A DNA stretch of 64,000 bases. It comes from Diogma glabrata (taxonomy: Eukaryota > Arthropoda > Insecta > Diptera > Cylindrotomidae). A program made the position numbers and the translations under genes. The stretch lies in assembly GCA_963693315.1 (NCBI GenBank), contig OY856188.1, forward strand, positions 98,740,915 to 98,804,914, written 5' to 3'. Below are positions 30,583 through 42,650 of the stretch, in pieces. Position 1 is the stretch's first letter. Every line of letters begins with the position of its first letter. Below the pieces are notes generated by a model. It saw only the letters and a list, made by a program, of their open reading frames with translations, was not told where the DNA came from and did no database searches.

Positions 30583-30971
30583 CAGTGGTTCTTAACCGGG
30601 GGCTGCTCGTACCCCTTAGGGGTGCGAGTTAGAACATCTGGGGGTGTGAAGTTGTAATTTTACAAATATACATGAACCCAGTAAATGAAAATAGTTACAA
30701 CAATATTTGAAAAAAAAAATACTTGCTTTCGAAATTTTCACAAAAATTATTTCAAATTATCAACGCCCTTGGGAAATTACTACTACAATCTTGAAACATT
30801 GAGTTTTCGTTTTGATTATATACTGCTTTTGAAAATTTTTGATTTAAAAACTAAAAGACAACAAACAAAGGCTTAAAAAGGCTGAAATAAGGGACGGGAA
30901 GAGGGAGGGGTGCGAGACCATTGTTTGAACATTTTAGGGGTACCGTTGTGTAAATAGGTTAAGAACCACTG
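30583..30971. mobile_element. hAT-type MITE
   Basis: The left end CAGTGGTTCTTAACC (30583-30597) and right end GGTTAAGAACCACTG (30957-30971) are exact inverses. The subterminal sequence GGGGTGCGAGTT / GGGGTGCGAGACC is typical of hAT elements whose termini read CAGTGGTTCTCAAC. Only 389 bp remain and there is no transposase. The 8-bp flanks (CCCTAGTG and CAGTCTAT) do not match, so the target duplication has decayed or the element was rearranged. Confidence 0.85.
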
Positions 30972-32817
30972 CAGTCTATTGTGACATATGAGATTTATTA
31001 GTTCAGGTAAAATCAATTTGATCATTGTGGCGGCTCGTTCGTCCATAATATATAAGTTGAAAATCGTTATCTTTGACATATCTTCTATTGCTAAGAAAAG
31101 AATCATTATGATAAAAGTTGAGACAACGAGTTTAATAGTTCTTCTACAAATTTTTTTCACAAAAAAAGATTAAGGTTTCTTTAATCACAAATCACGCAGA
31201 AGGGATTGAACTAAATTCAAAAATTTAAAAAGTATTAACTTTTAGATCCATCATTTTAAAAAATAGCTATTTAAATACAATATCATGTTCTTGTGTATAA
31301 AAAGATGAAATAAACTAAAAAGCTGTTTGTTCAACTTATAAATATATGAAAGTTGAATTTTCCTGACAAACCGATCCACTGTGAAAGTAGCGCTTTTTCT
31401 GTTCAGGGATATAATATAACTGATAAAATTATTGAATTAAAGAGAAGGTGTCTAAATAACGGTTGGTTGGAAAATATACCGTCTGAAAACTGCTAAGCTG
31501 AGGTGCTTACGAAAAAACATACTCGAGCTGAAATTTGTCAGGGTTCAAATAGGCCCCGAAGTAGGTTTGCCCTAGTGTAACGACCAACAAAAATATGATC
31601 AGTGGACATTTTCTTTTAAAATCTAAAAACAATCACACATTAATCATGCCTTCATTCCTTAAAATCAAACAACTTAAGATCATTTCATAAATAATATCTG
31701 ACCGTATACAAGTTTCACTTTCACGAATAAATTCAACTTTTAATTTATCTTTCATTCGAAATCAATTAACGGGTCCTATATTTCAATTTTCAGTGTATGT
31801 TCAATTGTTGTTTTATTTTCTTTTTTTTAATAAGAAACATATATATTTTTTTGTTGAATAGATAACAAAATAGAGTATATTGAACCTGCGCAGGTGCGTT
31901 GATGTTGGGTGATCTACATAGGGCGGCCGATTCATGTGTTTTAACTATGATATTTTCGCAATGCTAATGGACCTTATTGTTACGATAAAGGACCTTATTG
32001 TTATGATTTGATGGTTTCACGGTTTGTTTGAATAATTTTTTTCTGTTGTATTATTTTTTTTTATACTGCAGATTTTCAATGTATGGGATAATTTTTGTTG
32101 TTGAATTGGATAAGAAAACCAAAGCAAAAGAGAAAAATAGAAAGCCATTTTAAAAGACCAAGTCATTGTACGAAATGTCATTGATTTAAATTTTAGTTAA
32201 GTTTTAACTTTGACATTGTGATATTAGTTCATTAATTTTGAATTAGTTGTTTTTGTCCAATGAACACTCATGGGAATTACATAAAAAATTATAAAATATG
32301 CAATATTTTTGAGTTTCGAATGAAATAAAGGTTTAAATTAACAACAGAAAAAAAACATTGTTTAATATATATTAAATATATATATATACATATAACGGTT
32401 CATAAAATTAAAACAGAAAATCATTTTTTGGGATTTTTGTGAGCAATTGAAAACATTTATAGCGAAACAGTGAATTTGTGAATTTTCTTATAGGAATATA
32501 TGCATGCACGAATTTTGTAAAAACATCTACAGAAATGCATAAAAATTATTTTGAAATTATCATAACATACTTATTTAAAACTTATCATTGAACAGTTATT
32601 TTATCAGTTATGCTAAATTAAATCCATACTAAAACAACTGTGTATGTTGTTCTTCTGAAAAATATCAATTTTGAATAATCGAGAAAAATTTAGTGGATAC
32701 ACTTTCAAACTTGATCAACCACCCACCAAGTTTTGGTTCGAAAATTGGAAGAAATACTGACATTTCTTATAATTGCTTCAATTCAAACGGATTTCGACTA
32801 TGTGTATAATTAATTAA
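30972..32817. other. AT-rich spacer
   Basis: No supported gene. A local repeat of GGACCTTATTGTTA (about 31969 and 31990) and a short (TA)n near 32368-32395 are visible. Confidence 0.45.
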
Positions 32818-32897
32818 AAAATAAAGTAAAGTAAAGTAATTTAAAGTAATTTAAAGTAAAGTAAAGTAAAGTAATTTAAAGTAAGTAAAGTAATTTT
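32818..32897 (+). repeat. AAAGT/TAATTT short tandem repeat
   Basis: Repeated AAAGTAAAGTAA and AAAGTAATTTAAAGTAA units in about 80 bases. Confidence 0.85.
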
Positions 32898-33229
32898 GCA
32901 ACAACCGAAGTTACTGGAATATACAAGAGATCAGAAAGCAAATATGGAATTAGTTGTTTTTGGATTTTTTATTGGATAAATTGTCATCAGTCCTCCTAAT
33001 ACTAAACGGGCTAGCTGATGTTTTTTACTGCAAAAGAAAACCGGCGTACTACATTGAACATTTAAGTTAATTTTTTTTCCTTTTTCTATTGTTATTATTC
33101 TGATTTTATTTTATTTAATATACATATTTTTTGATGTTTTGGGTCTTAAAATGATCAATTAAATTAAATTGAATTGGATATTTTCATGGGCAAGAGGTCA
33201 TCTGTTGAATGATTTTTTTTTTGAATAAT

Positions 33230-33863
33230 TGTAATCCCGGATATAAACAGAAATCTGTTTAATAGTCTGCATTGAAAGGACTGACTAATTAGACCCTGAT
33301 CATGAGTTCAAAGCTTTTTCCCTATCAAGCCCTGATTGGGATAACCAAAACAGTTCTTAATTAGAATAGCCGTACTAGGCCCTGATATAAAAATATACAT
33401 AAATATATACATAAACATTGTCTTTTGTATATAAGATATAGACATTCAAATAACATCTATTATCATAGTAAAATATATTATCATAGTTTAATTTAAATAA
33501 ATTAAATGCAAAATATAATTAAAATAAAATAAAAAAAAAGTAAACAAAATGATTTAAAACATATATCACCTTAATCCCTATTATTATAGAGTAACACTAG
33601 TTACAGACTTCGTATCAGGCCCTGGTCAGATTCCCCAACTACGGGTCGAATACGAAAAATCCAATCAGGGCCGAATATATTCAAATAATGTTAACACTCA
33701 AATAGCAATCTAAATCAGGCCCGGAACAGGCCCGCATCAGATTACTCTAATACAGTTTCTCTTTTCTGGACTGATCAAACCCTGATCACGCCTAAACTGT
33801 ATTCATGCTTCTCTTCACTATTTTCTGCTCGGGCAGATACAGCAGTTTTTAACCGGGAACGTA
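33230..33863. repeat. Cluster of CCCTGAT/ATCAGGG motifs, possible non-autonomous transposon
   Basis: At least eight copies of (A/G)CCCTGAT, AGGCCC(T/G)G or their inverses lie between 33292 and 33785, in both orientations and on an AT-rich background. Examples are GACCCTGATC at 33294, AGGCCCTGAT near 33377, AATCAGGGCC near 33662 and AACCCTGATCAC near 33778. The edges TCCCGGATATAAAC (about 33234) and the inverse of GTTTTTAACCGGGA (about 33846-33859) are similar and could be imperfect terminal repeats. Clustered subterminal motifs are common in non-autonomous DNA transposons. No clear target duplication is seen. Confidence 0.4.
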
Positions 33864-36800
33864 CAAACACATTACTGGCCACTGCGTCACCTTGTCACAT
33901 GAAATAACTGAGCAGTGGGGGGACGGGGAACCTCTGTGAAGGATGACGTCAAATTTTCTCAAATAAATTGTTCTTTTTAATTTAATTCAAGAAATTTCTA
34001 TCTAAACAATTTTTTTCACTGAAAGTTCTAAACAAAACAAGACATGTACACATATAAGAAAAGTTGTAATCTTAATTGTGTTATGTTTTTATTATTATTT
34101 TGTTTATTCATTCAAAAGACATGATATATGATAAAAATGATAACAATTAGATATTATATGACAGAATAAAAAAAGAAATTTTATACTTTAGAAAAGAATT
34201 AAAAAAACTTATTTACTTTATAATTTGTCAGCGGTTTACTGTTAAATACTAACATTAACGTATACAAACATTTTTTTTATCACTATTTGTTTTGTTTTAA
34301 ATACTTTTTTTTATTAAAAACTGTAGTTTTTGAATTAATTTTTGTTTGCATTTCTAATGGAAAATCGAGAAAATTAAAAAATTTTTTATTGCAAATTTAT
34401 TGAATATTACACTAAATTTTACTCTCTTGTATAAATTAAAATAATATTATTATTTGCTTATAGGAACAGGCGTCTATCGTTTGATAATAAATAAGAAATT
34501 ATTAGAATATATATTTGTTGAATTGTTCCTAAGATATTTCTTTTCTTTTTAATTTTTTTTAGTAATTTTTTAAGATTTTTGTTTATTTTGATATCTTTTC
34601 AATTCTGAATGGGCTTTGCACTGTTTATTTAATTTAATTGCTAAATTTATTATTTTTTTATTTCTTTAATTCAAACAAATTTAAAGTAATTAATTGTTTA
34701 ACCATATTTTCATTGTTGTATTAATAAATTTTGAAAGAAAGAAGATATTTTTGTGTAATAAACAAAAGCGAAAATTTGCTAATAGAAATATATAAAAACC
34801 CAATTTTAAAAAGTTTGGTAAGCGGAACCCACGTTTATACACTCGAAATGATATGAAAATTTTGGTGTCCGTCTAACACTGCAGCCTACAACTATAAAGT
34901 GCTCTTGATGAAACTTTCTTAATAAGTTTCAATCAACATGAGAAGAGTTTGGGGGGTGTATTAAACAATCCAACTACAAACTTTTTCACTGTTTTTTATA
35001 TCTGTTTACCGACGCCCACATTTTTCATAAATCAGTCAAAGTCAAAATTTGTACAGTAAGTGAGTGATTATTTTTCTTTGTGGTATTAAAAAACTTGTAA
35101 GGAGGTCTGCCGAAAGGCCAAGTTTATAAAAACTATTGCGCCATACCAGTTTTTTGATGTACCATAGCCACAAACCAAAGTCCCTGCCTCTTGGTGCCTT
35201 AGGTATTCGTTTCTCTATGTTTTTAAAATTAAAGCTCAACTAAAACACTTAAAATTTTTCTAAAATGCATTCAACCATTACATAATTTTTATTGATTTTC
35301 TACATTCTAAAATAGATGTATCATCTCTACAGACAATATAACATATTCTAATGACCTAAATACCATTTTCAACAATTTTTTCCCAGTGATGCAAAACAAT
35401 TTTCCTTTCATTGCCTATTTTCATTTTCAGTCTTTATTTTATTTCATTTTTATTTATTTATTTCAAAACCACAAATCTAAAAACGACTATAATAAATTTA
35501 CTTATAAATAAAAATGCGTTAATCACACTTTAAAGTATGTATATTTACTTCCACAAATACATAAGTATGTCTAAGAAGAGGCACTTGAAACATTTTCCTA
35601 TTCAGTATAGAATGAACTAAAAACAAAGTTACATACAATACATACTTTAATTTTTAAGTAGCTAAAGGTTCTATATAATTTCATTTTAAGTTATTTATAA
35701 ATTTATTTGATGTAAAGATAAAAAACTAAATTGTAATATTTATAAAAAAAAAAATTTGTCATTATAATTTTTGTTGAAATTTTTATTCTTTTTTATGTTA
35801 GAATCTTTAAAGTATTTGGATTGGTTGGATTATAAAGACTTCATTTTACTCTTTTATTTTGAGTTAACGATATGCAAAATTAGTTTTCCTCAATTTTTAA
35901 AATGTTGTGAAAAACAGTTTTTTTTTAATTTATATATTTTATGCTCTCAGATAACTAACCTATAAAAATACTTAGAATTTATAGTTAACTAATAAGAATA
36001 TATTTACCCAATTGCTCTCAACTTTACAAAAACGAGTTGAATTATATGTCAGATTCTGAATAATTGATTCATTTTTAATATTACATGCTATGTATTGAAA
36101 TTAATTAAAAAATTAGTTAGGTAGTTAAAAAAAGATAAAGAGTCAAGTTAATTTAGTTTTATATATAAAAGACTGCCTATCTTGGATTGAATCAGACTAT
36201 ACTCAACAAACTCGGCAAAAAAAAAACTGTCGAGGTCCTAAATTTTACCTTTTATAGATATGAAATTAAACATTTGGTCAGTGACCTTTCATTGCAAATT
36301 ACCATTAAAACATGTTTTCATATTTAATCTGTGACGTATTTTTTGCAATAATGATTTATGCATTTTATAAAAATCAATTAAATAAGCACGAAACAAAAGT
36401 ACAAATTTATAAAGAAAAAAATGTGCTTCTGTGTGTGTAATTTATTAAGTGATAATTAAATTAAGAAATAAAAACTATTTTTTATGAAAAGAATAAAAAT
36501 ATAATAACTTTGCTTTCTATTTAGTTTAACTTTAGTTATTTATTTAGCAAATGTAATTCTATTGGGATTGGTTTAAAAAAAATATGAAATTTCAAATATT
36601 TATGTTAAAGTTAGCACAGTAGGGCTCACCGTTCAAATAAAGAGACACAAGATACATTCGCGAAAAACTTAATACCAATATCTTTGGTTTACCAAAAGAT
36701 AAAACCATCAATGTTTTTTTGCATATACTTTGCATGTAGTTGTTTAACGAAAGCTTCATATAAAAAATTGAAAATAAAGAAAATGTTGAATGTCATAAAT

Positions 36801-37727
36801 GGAAATATTTTTGAACATCAAACAAAATATGTTTGTATTTTTATTCTAATGATTTGGCTAAATTTACCAAGTTTCTTTCATAATCAAAGCATCGTATAAC
36901 AAACAATCCGATTCCACATGTGATTGCCGCGTATTATCTCATACCTGGTAAATTTTTCTTAGAACCTAGTATTTTAACATTCGATCGAAACACAACAACG
37001 AATTAGGTGATTTACACTCAAAGTTAGTTATAAATCTGTGCTTCAACATGTGAACAGTCGACTGTGAATGGTGTTATTTATTTAGAAATTAAGATACAAT
37101 TACAAAATTAAGTATCACAAATTAAACTAGATCTAAAGCATTTAGGTAAAAAATGAAGCATGTTTTCCAGAAATAAATTTTTCATGTAAATTATTTTGAT
37201 CGTTTTGCATGTTTTAGTATAACGTGACTAGGTAGTTTTCAACATTGGTGAAGCGGAACCCTTGACTTGGGTTAAAAATTTTGTCTATATGTAGCAACAA
37301 AAATGTTCATTGAATGCAAAAATAATATAATAAATTTGTTTAAATTTCAACATAAGTAAAATTTACAAATATAATAAATAAAAAGTTAGAACGGACACCG
37401 ATGTCTCAACAATACGGTTCCGTTTATATACATATTTAAAGTATGAAACCCTAAAATAATTGTGTATAGTAGATGAAATTCGTATTCTGGAAGACCCAAA
37501 TAATTGATTTTTGAATCGATCCATTTTTGATCGACTTCGTATTTGGAGTTTATGGTAGATAAAATAAAAAAATAACTGTGTTTATAGAAAAATTGTAAAG
37601 TGTTTAGTTTGAGAACAGGGTTTTCTAAAAGTTTTTTCTGGATTTGGAAAAAACAGTAAATTTTTAAAGATATACATTCAAGATTAAAAATTTGAGTTTT
37701 ACAACTAAAATTTTGGAACTAGTAAAC
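33864..37727. other. AT-rich spacer
   Basis: Short open frames at 35042-35239 (-), 35771-35965 (+) and 36684-36899 (+) have no family motif. A slightly GC-richer patch at about 34815-35215 contains no recognisable feature. ATTTATTTAGAAATTAAGATACAATTACAA near 37075 resembles 41300-41335 and may be a LINE 3' end. Confidence 0.45.
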
Positions 37728-37915
37728 TGACCAGACGCCCACGCTGCGTGGAATTGTTCCACATTTCACGGTGCTGTCCCACGGGCAAATATGTCCCACG
37801 AAGTGTCCCACGAAATCAATATTTGCACACTTAAACTTGAGTTTATGGCAACATTTTGTTGAAAGCAATCATTTAAAAATAGTTTTATATTGTTTCACAG
37901 TTCTTTCTTTTTCTT

Positions 37916-38217
37916 GAATATGATAGGATAGATAAAGTTATAAATAATAAAATAAGTAAAAAGCAAAAGCATCCAGCTAGTGACATATTGTTTGAGCATG
38001 GGACGCACTGTCTTCCTCAATGATTAAAGCACAGTTATAGAACTATATGAAGGCGCGTTTTTTTCGAGCAAGCAATGCCGTGACATCATCAAGGAATATT
38101 TCACAACTAAGATTGAGGATGGCACCGTGGACTAAATACAGTTCAGCCGCCAGCATTCGTAAAGTATCACATTGGGTAGCGATAGCTTACTGCTATTGCC
38201 AGTGGTACTGTAGTACA
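37916..38217 (-). repeat. Unnamed dispersed repeat family, copy D (inverted, partial)
   Basis: It starts at ATATGATAGGATAGATAAAG and ends near CTATTGCCAGTGGTAC. The A-rich end and the first 60 bases of the family are missing. It is more diverged than copies A-C and lies inside the hAT element. Confidence 0.7.
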
Positions 38218-38479
38218 GCTCGTACAGTTTTTTGTAATATAATTTGTTAATTTTACTGTTTAGAGAGAAAGAGAACAAACCAGAACTTTATATTTAAACA
38301 AATTTCTATTGCGACCCTTTTTATTGTTTGAGTGAAGTTGTAATTAACAATGAACGTTATTAAATCAAAAAACATATATGCAGATAAACAAACAAACATT
38401 TTAAGCGTGGCTATCAGCTGCTGTATCTAGCAACCTAACCAGGGCAAATAGGCAAAGCTGAACGAAATATTTATAAATA

Positions 38480-39190
38480 ATACAGAAACTGTTTGCTTCT
38501 TCCATTCCGTTTACCACAACTAAAGCTTTCGATCGATGAATTGCACATCTAAACTAACTAAATCATTATTTGATAACAAATTTGCATGTGGCACAAAATT
38601 AGAAGCCATAATTAAAAATATTTTAATGTAACATATCCTGGACCAAACAAAACTAGAATTGTCTGTCGCAAACTTTTTAACGGTTTATGCATCGAAATAT
38701 ATAGAATTAAAATATTGCCGATTCGAAAAAGCAGTTCAGCGTGGTGTGTCACGGTGTGAAAAAATGACTAACCAATCTTAATTCGAATTTGAACCATAAT
38801 GTATTGGGGATTGGATGAGCCGTTCATATTCCTTATACTGGAATTAGAACTCCTGCTGGTTTAATGCCAGTCAATGTTAATAGCACTAGATATTAATGCA
38901 CTAGAAAAAATATTGAAGTTGTACGAACCTTTGAAGGTATATTTAACAGTGGCTGAGAAATATCCAATTAAAATCAAAGAACTTTTTGATAAAAAAAATT
39001 TCTTTTTCCTCATGGCTAGTATACTCCACCAATCACCATATCATTAAACTGATTGAGAGCGAATCATCTAATGCTATGAAAATAGTTCAAACATTAAATA
39101 ATTTGAAAGAAAGCTGCAGGAAAGTCTAAATTCAAGATTCAAGACTTCGGCATATCGAAGAGAAACTGTATTTTTGGCAAATCCTAGGTA
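38480..39190 (+). pseudogene. hAT transposase remnant
   Basis: Successive fragments on the plus strand match the order of a hAT transposase of the type annotated in insects as zinc-finger/transposase proteins. A fragment near 38500-38640 (SFRSMNCTSKLTKSLFDNKF, then KLEAIIKNILM) corresponds to the RTKTEAIV-type block. One near 38930-39010 reads KVYLTVAEKYPIKIKEL. One at 39030-39125 reads HHIIKLIESESSNAMKIVQT followed by LNNLKES, the conserved C-terminal region before dimerisation. Stops and frameshifts separate the pieces and the central DNA-binding/catalytic part is poorly preserved. It is inactive. Confidence 0.6.
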
Positions 39191-39239
39191 AATCAATATG
39201 TGTGGTATAAGTGAAACAAGAAAACATTTTTTGGCCAAA

Positions 39240-39960
39240 TTAAGTTTTATTTCTCAACATACATTCCTATTAATTCGATACAATGAGTCCAACGTATTTC
39301 TAACTTTTTTATCCCGTCAGAAAAGTAATCCTTCGGAAACTCTGCAAAATAGACGTCAGTTTCAGCTACAATTCTTTCTTTTGAGTGAAATCGCTTACCG
39401 GAGAGCCATCGTCTGAGGTTTGGAAACAGATCTGGTGAATGCGGCGGTTGCGGAACCAGCTCAAATTCAATTTCGTGCAATTTCGCTTTATAGATTAACT
39501 ATGTATGAGCATGCGCGTTGTCATGATGATAGATGATTTTTTCAAATGCGGCCGTTTTTCTGCGATTTCAATTTTCGAAAATATTGATGAACGATATGCG
39601 CCAGTTATGGTTGTACTTTTTCCAAAATAGTCGATGAATATTATTCTACGCGCATCCCAAAATACGGAGGCCATTGCCTTTTCTGTCCATTACTGGAGTT
39701 TTGGACGCTTTAAAGCACTTTCACACGGAGAAACACAATTTTTTTACTCCATGGTCTAAAAATTAATTCATGTTTCGTTCATGGTTATGAATCGGCGTAA
39801 AAACTTCTTTGAATTTCGCGTAAACAATGCCAAATTCTGTTGGGAAGTCGTAGCACGAATTCGTTTTCGGTCTTCTGTGAGCAAATGCGGCACCAATCGT
39901 GCGCAGATCTTTTTCATACTTAAAATATCATGTATGACTTTAGTATATCTACATTTTATT
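39240..39960 (-). pseudogene. Mariner transposase remnant
   Basis: The minus strand encodes most of the C-terminal two thirds of a mariner transposase (DD34D family, TA-targeting cut-and-paste enzyme). In order it shows: a block near 39920-39780 (CARLVPHLLTEDRKRIRATT, then FLRRFITMNET); MASVFWDARRIIFIDYF near 39670; IAEKRPHL near 39560; and SPDLFPNLRRWLSGKRF to ELIGMYVEK, ending at 39247. The first catalytic Asp is replaced (VDETW in relatives, here MNET followed by a stop). The second (HHDNAPAH in relatives) survives only in a shifted frame. The third, in SPDL, is intact. Several frameshifts are present. The N-terminal helix-turn-helix part and the terminal repeats are not evident. It is dead. 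Confidence 0.88.
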
Positions 39961-39988
39961 TGATATGTTTAGAATATTTACATTGTAC

Positions 39989-40025
39989 CATCCAGTTTGA
40001 TGGAATTAAAGTTTTAAACTGGATG
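39989..40025. repeat. 10-bp perfect hairpin
   Basis: CATCCAGTTT (39989-39998) and AAACTGGATG (40016-40025) are exact inverses with a 17-base loop. It lies just beyond the mariner remnant and could be a leftover of its end, but it does not resemble a mariner terminus. Confidence 0.6.
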
Positions 40026-40672
40026 CTTTGACGTGCAAGCCGCTTTTTAAGTTGCACTCGCTCGTGCGTTCATTCGTTTAGTTTTGTTCTAACCAGTGAT
40101 ATTCCTTAAAAGTGACGATTTTAGGAAGTTGTTGGAAGTAGGACGAATTTTTTTTTGAAAAAATGGGGAAATGGTGTGTTTTTTTAGTTTTCTGTGATTA
40201 TTTTGTTGTTTTCGTGTTATTTGTTTCACAATTCAAAATCAATAAATAAAACTCTGAAGTACTGTGTTGTGTTGTAAATTTCTATTTACAATGGCTAAAT
40301 CTCGGTCATTGGGCGATTTCTAGTATATGAAAATATTCGGCAACATGGGATAAGTGAAAATTAATTGTTTGCAAAATTTATGAAAAATATGTGACAGAGG
40401 AAAGGCTTAAGAATTGGCACGATGAGTCTATTTCTAGAGACATGCGAAAAAAAATCCCTTGTAAAAATGAATTATAGAAACCGATGAAGCCGTTTTCTAT
40501 CCTTTCTTATGCGGTTTTTTAATGAGAATTAATGGGTTTGGATCGATCCTCTTTTCCGATAGAAACGGCAGGAATAATCATTCTCGTGAAACAATGAGCC
40601 TACAGAGCCTATTGAGCCTATTTTATTAATTTTTGCATTTTGTCCCACATTTCGGCCAGAAGACTCTGGTTA

Positions 40673-41844
40673 GTTTAAACTAGATGCCAAAGTAAAATCT
40701 TTAGAACAACAACAAACTCTTTCTTAATACTTTGACATGTTTTAGAGTAATGTTGAAAATTTAATATTGTGGAAACAAATTAAAAAATATATGTTTGGCC
40801 TACTGTATCAGCACCATCTTCAAAAACATTATTTCATAGTATTTTATTAGTAACAGTGTAAGCAAAGGTTTAGTGCGTATTTTTTAGAAAGACCGATAGA
40901 CCATTCAGCTACCTTTCCAACACACTAACGACCGACCTTATTTCAACTCATACTCTTTATTGGAAATTAAAACCATGAAAAAACGACTTCATAAAAGAAG
41001 CTGTTATCCTATTGCATTTCTTACTCAATATCAAAGGAAAAAAATCAATTTACTATTTTATTCATGGACCTACATTAATAATAATTGAGTCGTACGGCTG
41101 TTATATGTATTTGTTTTTTCGGTATCAATAGAGGTAGCGCTATAAAGGTACAATTAGACTTGAGAGAGTGTATTACAACTTACGTGAGGCAACAGATCAA
41201 TAAACTTCCATTTGACTGAGCATACAAGAGAGGGAGAAAATGCTTAAAAATTAGTTGATTGACTTGTTTGCACTCATATATGTTTCATTTTATTTATTTA
41301 TTTATTTATTTAGGTTCTAAGATACAATTACAAAATGATATTCCTCTAATTAATAATTAGGTATGAACGCACCGCACCGTAGGAGATCTTGTTTTTGTCG
41401 GAAAGCTGATTATAATTTGGTTTTTCTTCTTTCTTTTAATTTAAATAAAATTTTATGTTGAAATCATGTGATGGGAATGCGAATAATACATATTAAAAAA
41501 AACTTCTCGTTGATAAAAACATCGAAAATTTGAATCAAATTGATCGGTAGTGTTATTATTGTGCCATAATTGTTCATAAAGATAAACTACAAAGAATAAA
41601 TATATTAGATAAATAAATCTTAATTAATACGATAATGTACAATTTTTTTTATTCAAAATATTTTTTATAATTTTACAATGGTGTCAAATTCAGATATCTG
41701 TATATTAAATGAACAAGATAATAGTAAAGCAAAAATCTTTTCGATAGAAAATGATATATGTACAAAACAAAATTGTATTCAACCTCAACTTGCGATATAT
41801 GTACTATATTTAAAAAATAAAATCAACGACACATTGTTTCCAAG
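40673..41844. other. AT-rich spacer with a short (TTTA)n
   Basis: (TTTA)n at about 41287-41316, followed by GTTCTAAGATACAATTACAA, resembles LINE 3' tails read on the minus strand (compare 50571-50605). An open frame at 41678-41863 has no recognised product. Confidence 0.4.
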
Positions 41845-42062
41845 AAAAAGGGTCAAAACATAAAATAAAATAAATCGGAAATAATAACGTAGATTTCTGG
41901 AACTTATTTTGAAAAGAATGGATTTTCTTAGAATATGCGAAATATTAAGCATAATTATAATATAAGGAATGCCTTTTGTAGAATGAGGATGAGTTTTAAA
42001 TTACACTGCGTGCGATGATATAAAGTTACAATTTAAATTAGAGTACGATAGTTTAAGTGGAA
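41845..42062 (+). repeat. Dispersed repeat, first copy (partner at 63776)
   Basis: GGGTCAAAACATAAAA, ACGTAGATTTCTG, AGATTTTC-type sequence, CGATGATATAAAGTTA and TACGATAGTTTAA occur in the same order and orientation at 63780-64000. The match covers about 220 bases with many substitutions and small gaps. The family is unknown. Confidence 0.7.
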
Positions 42063-42324
42063 TGTAAAAATTAATTTAATTGTGAACAAAGTTTTAAGTG
42101 TTATTTAAGAGAAATTGTATGTATTATTTTGTACGCTGTGTTTATATTGAAAATTTCTACAAACAACAGTTGCAGTTTTTGAAGCTATTGAATATTCTAG
42201 TTATGAATATTGTTTGTTGTATTGTTTTCCTGTTGTTGTAAGACAAAAAAGTTGCGGAATACTAAATAAAACCTGGTGTTTTGTTTACTAATCAGTGATC
42301 GGCCCTAGAAGGAGATTTGAGAAT

Positions 42325-42650
42325 TGTCCCGCGTACTCCAGTTCCAACTATTGACACATGAGTCAATGTGGGATATGACATACCACTGGCAATAGCAATG
42401 CGGTATCACTAGCCAAGGTAACATCCTTGAGGTGTTGGCTGATGAACTCTATTCAGTCAACGGTAGTACCCTCTATCTTAGTTATGCAATATTTCATCAT
42501 GATGGTACGCTTTTACTTGCTTAAAGAAACGAGCCTTCATATAACTTAAATCTGGGCTTTAATAATTGAGGAAGACAGAGTGTCACATGATCTAGGGATA
42601 TGTCACTAGCTAAATTACTAGTAATCCAATTTTTATTTTGTTCTGTAACG
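42325..42650 (+). repeat. Unnamed dispersed repeat family, copy E (5' half)
   Basis: It runs from CGCGTACTCCAGTT through ACATACCACTGGCAATAGCA to TATGTCACTAGCTAAATTA and TTTTGTTCTG. The A-rich 3' half seen in copies A-C is absent. Confidence 0.75.

Larger units (their letters stand above)
37728..40672 (+). mobile_element. hAT transposon with nested insertions
   Basis: The left end TGACCAGACGCCCACG (37728) and the inverse of the right end (TAACCAGA, ending at 40672) match a hAT terminus. Repeated (T)GTCCCACG/GTCCCACATTTCGG subterminal motifs lie at 37758-37817 and 40641-40656. The flanks TAGTAAAC and GTTTAAAC agree at five of eight positions. Between the ends lie an inverted copy of the unnamed family, a decayed hAT transposase on the plus strand and a decayed mariner transposase on the minus strand. 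The pairing of the two ends is inferred from shared motifs and from the transposase between them. Confidence 0.55.

Noticed and set aside
30575..30979. 8-bp target duplication around the hAT MITE
   Set aside because: CCCTAGTG and CAGTCTAT do not match in any register I tried. The terminal repeats alone support the call.
39989..40025. Rho-independent-type terminator
   Set aside because: The hairpin has a long loop and no T tract, and the context is eukaryotic transposon debris.
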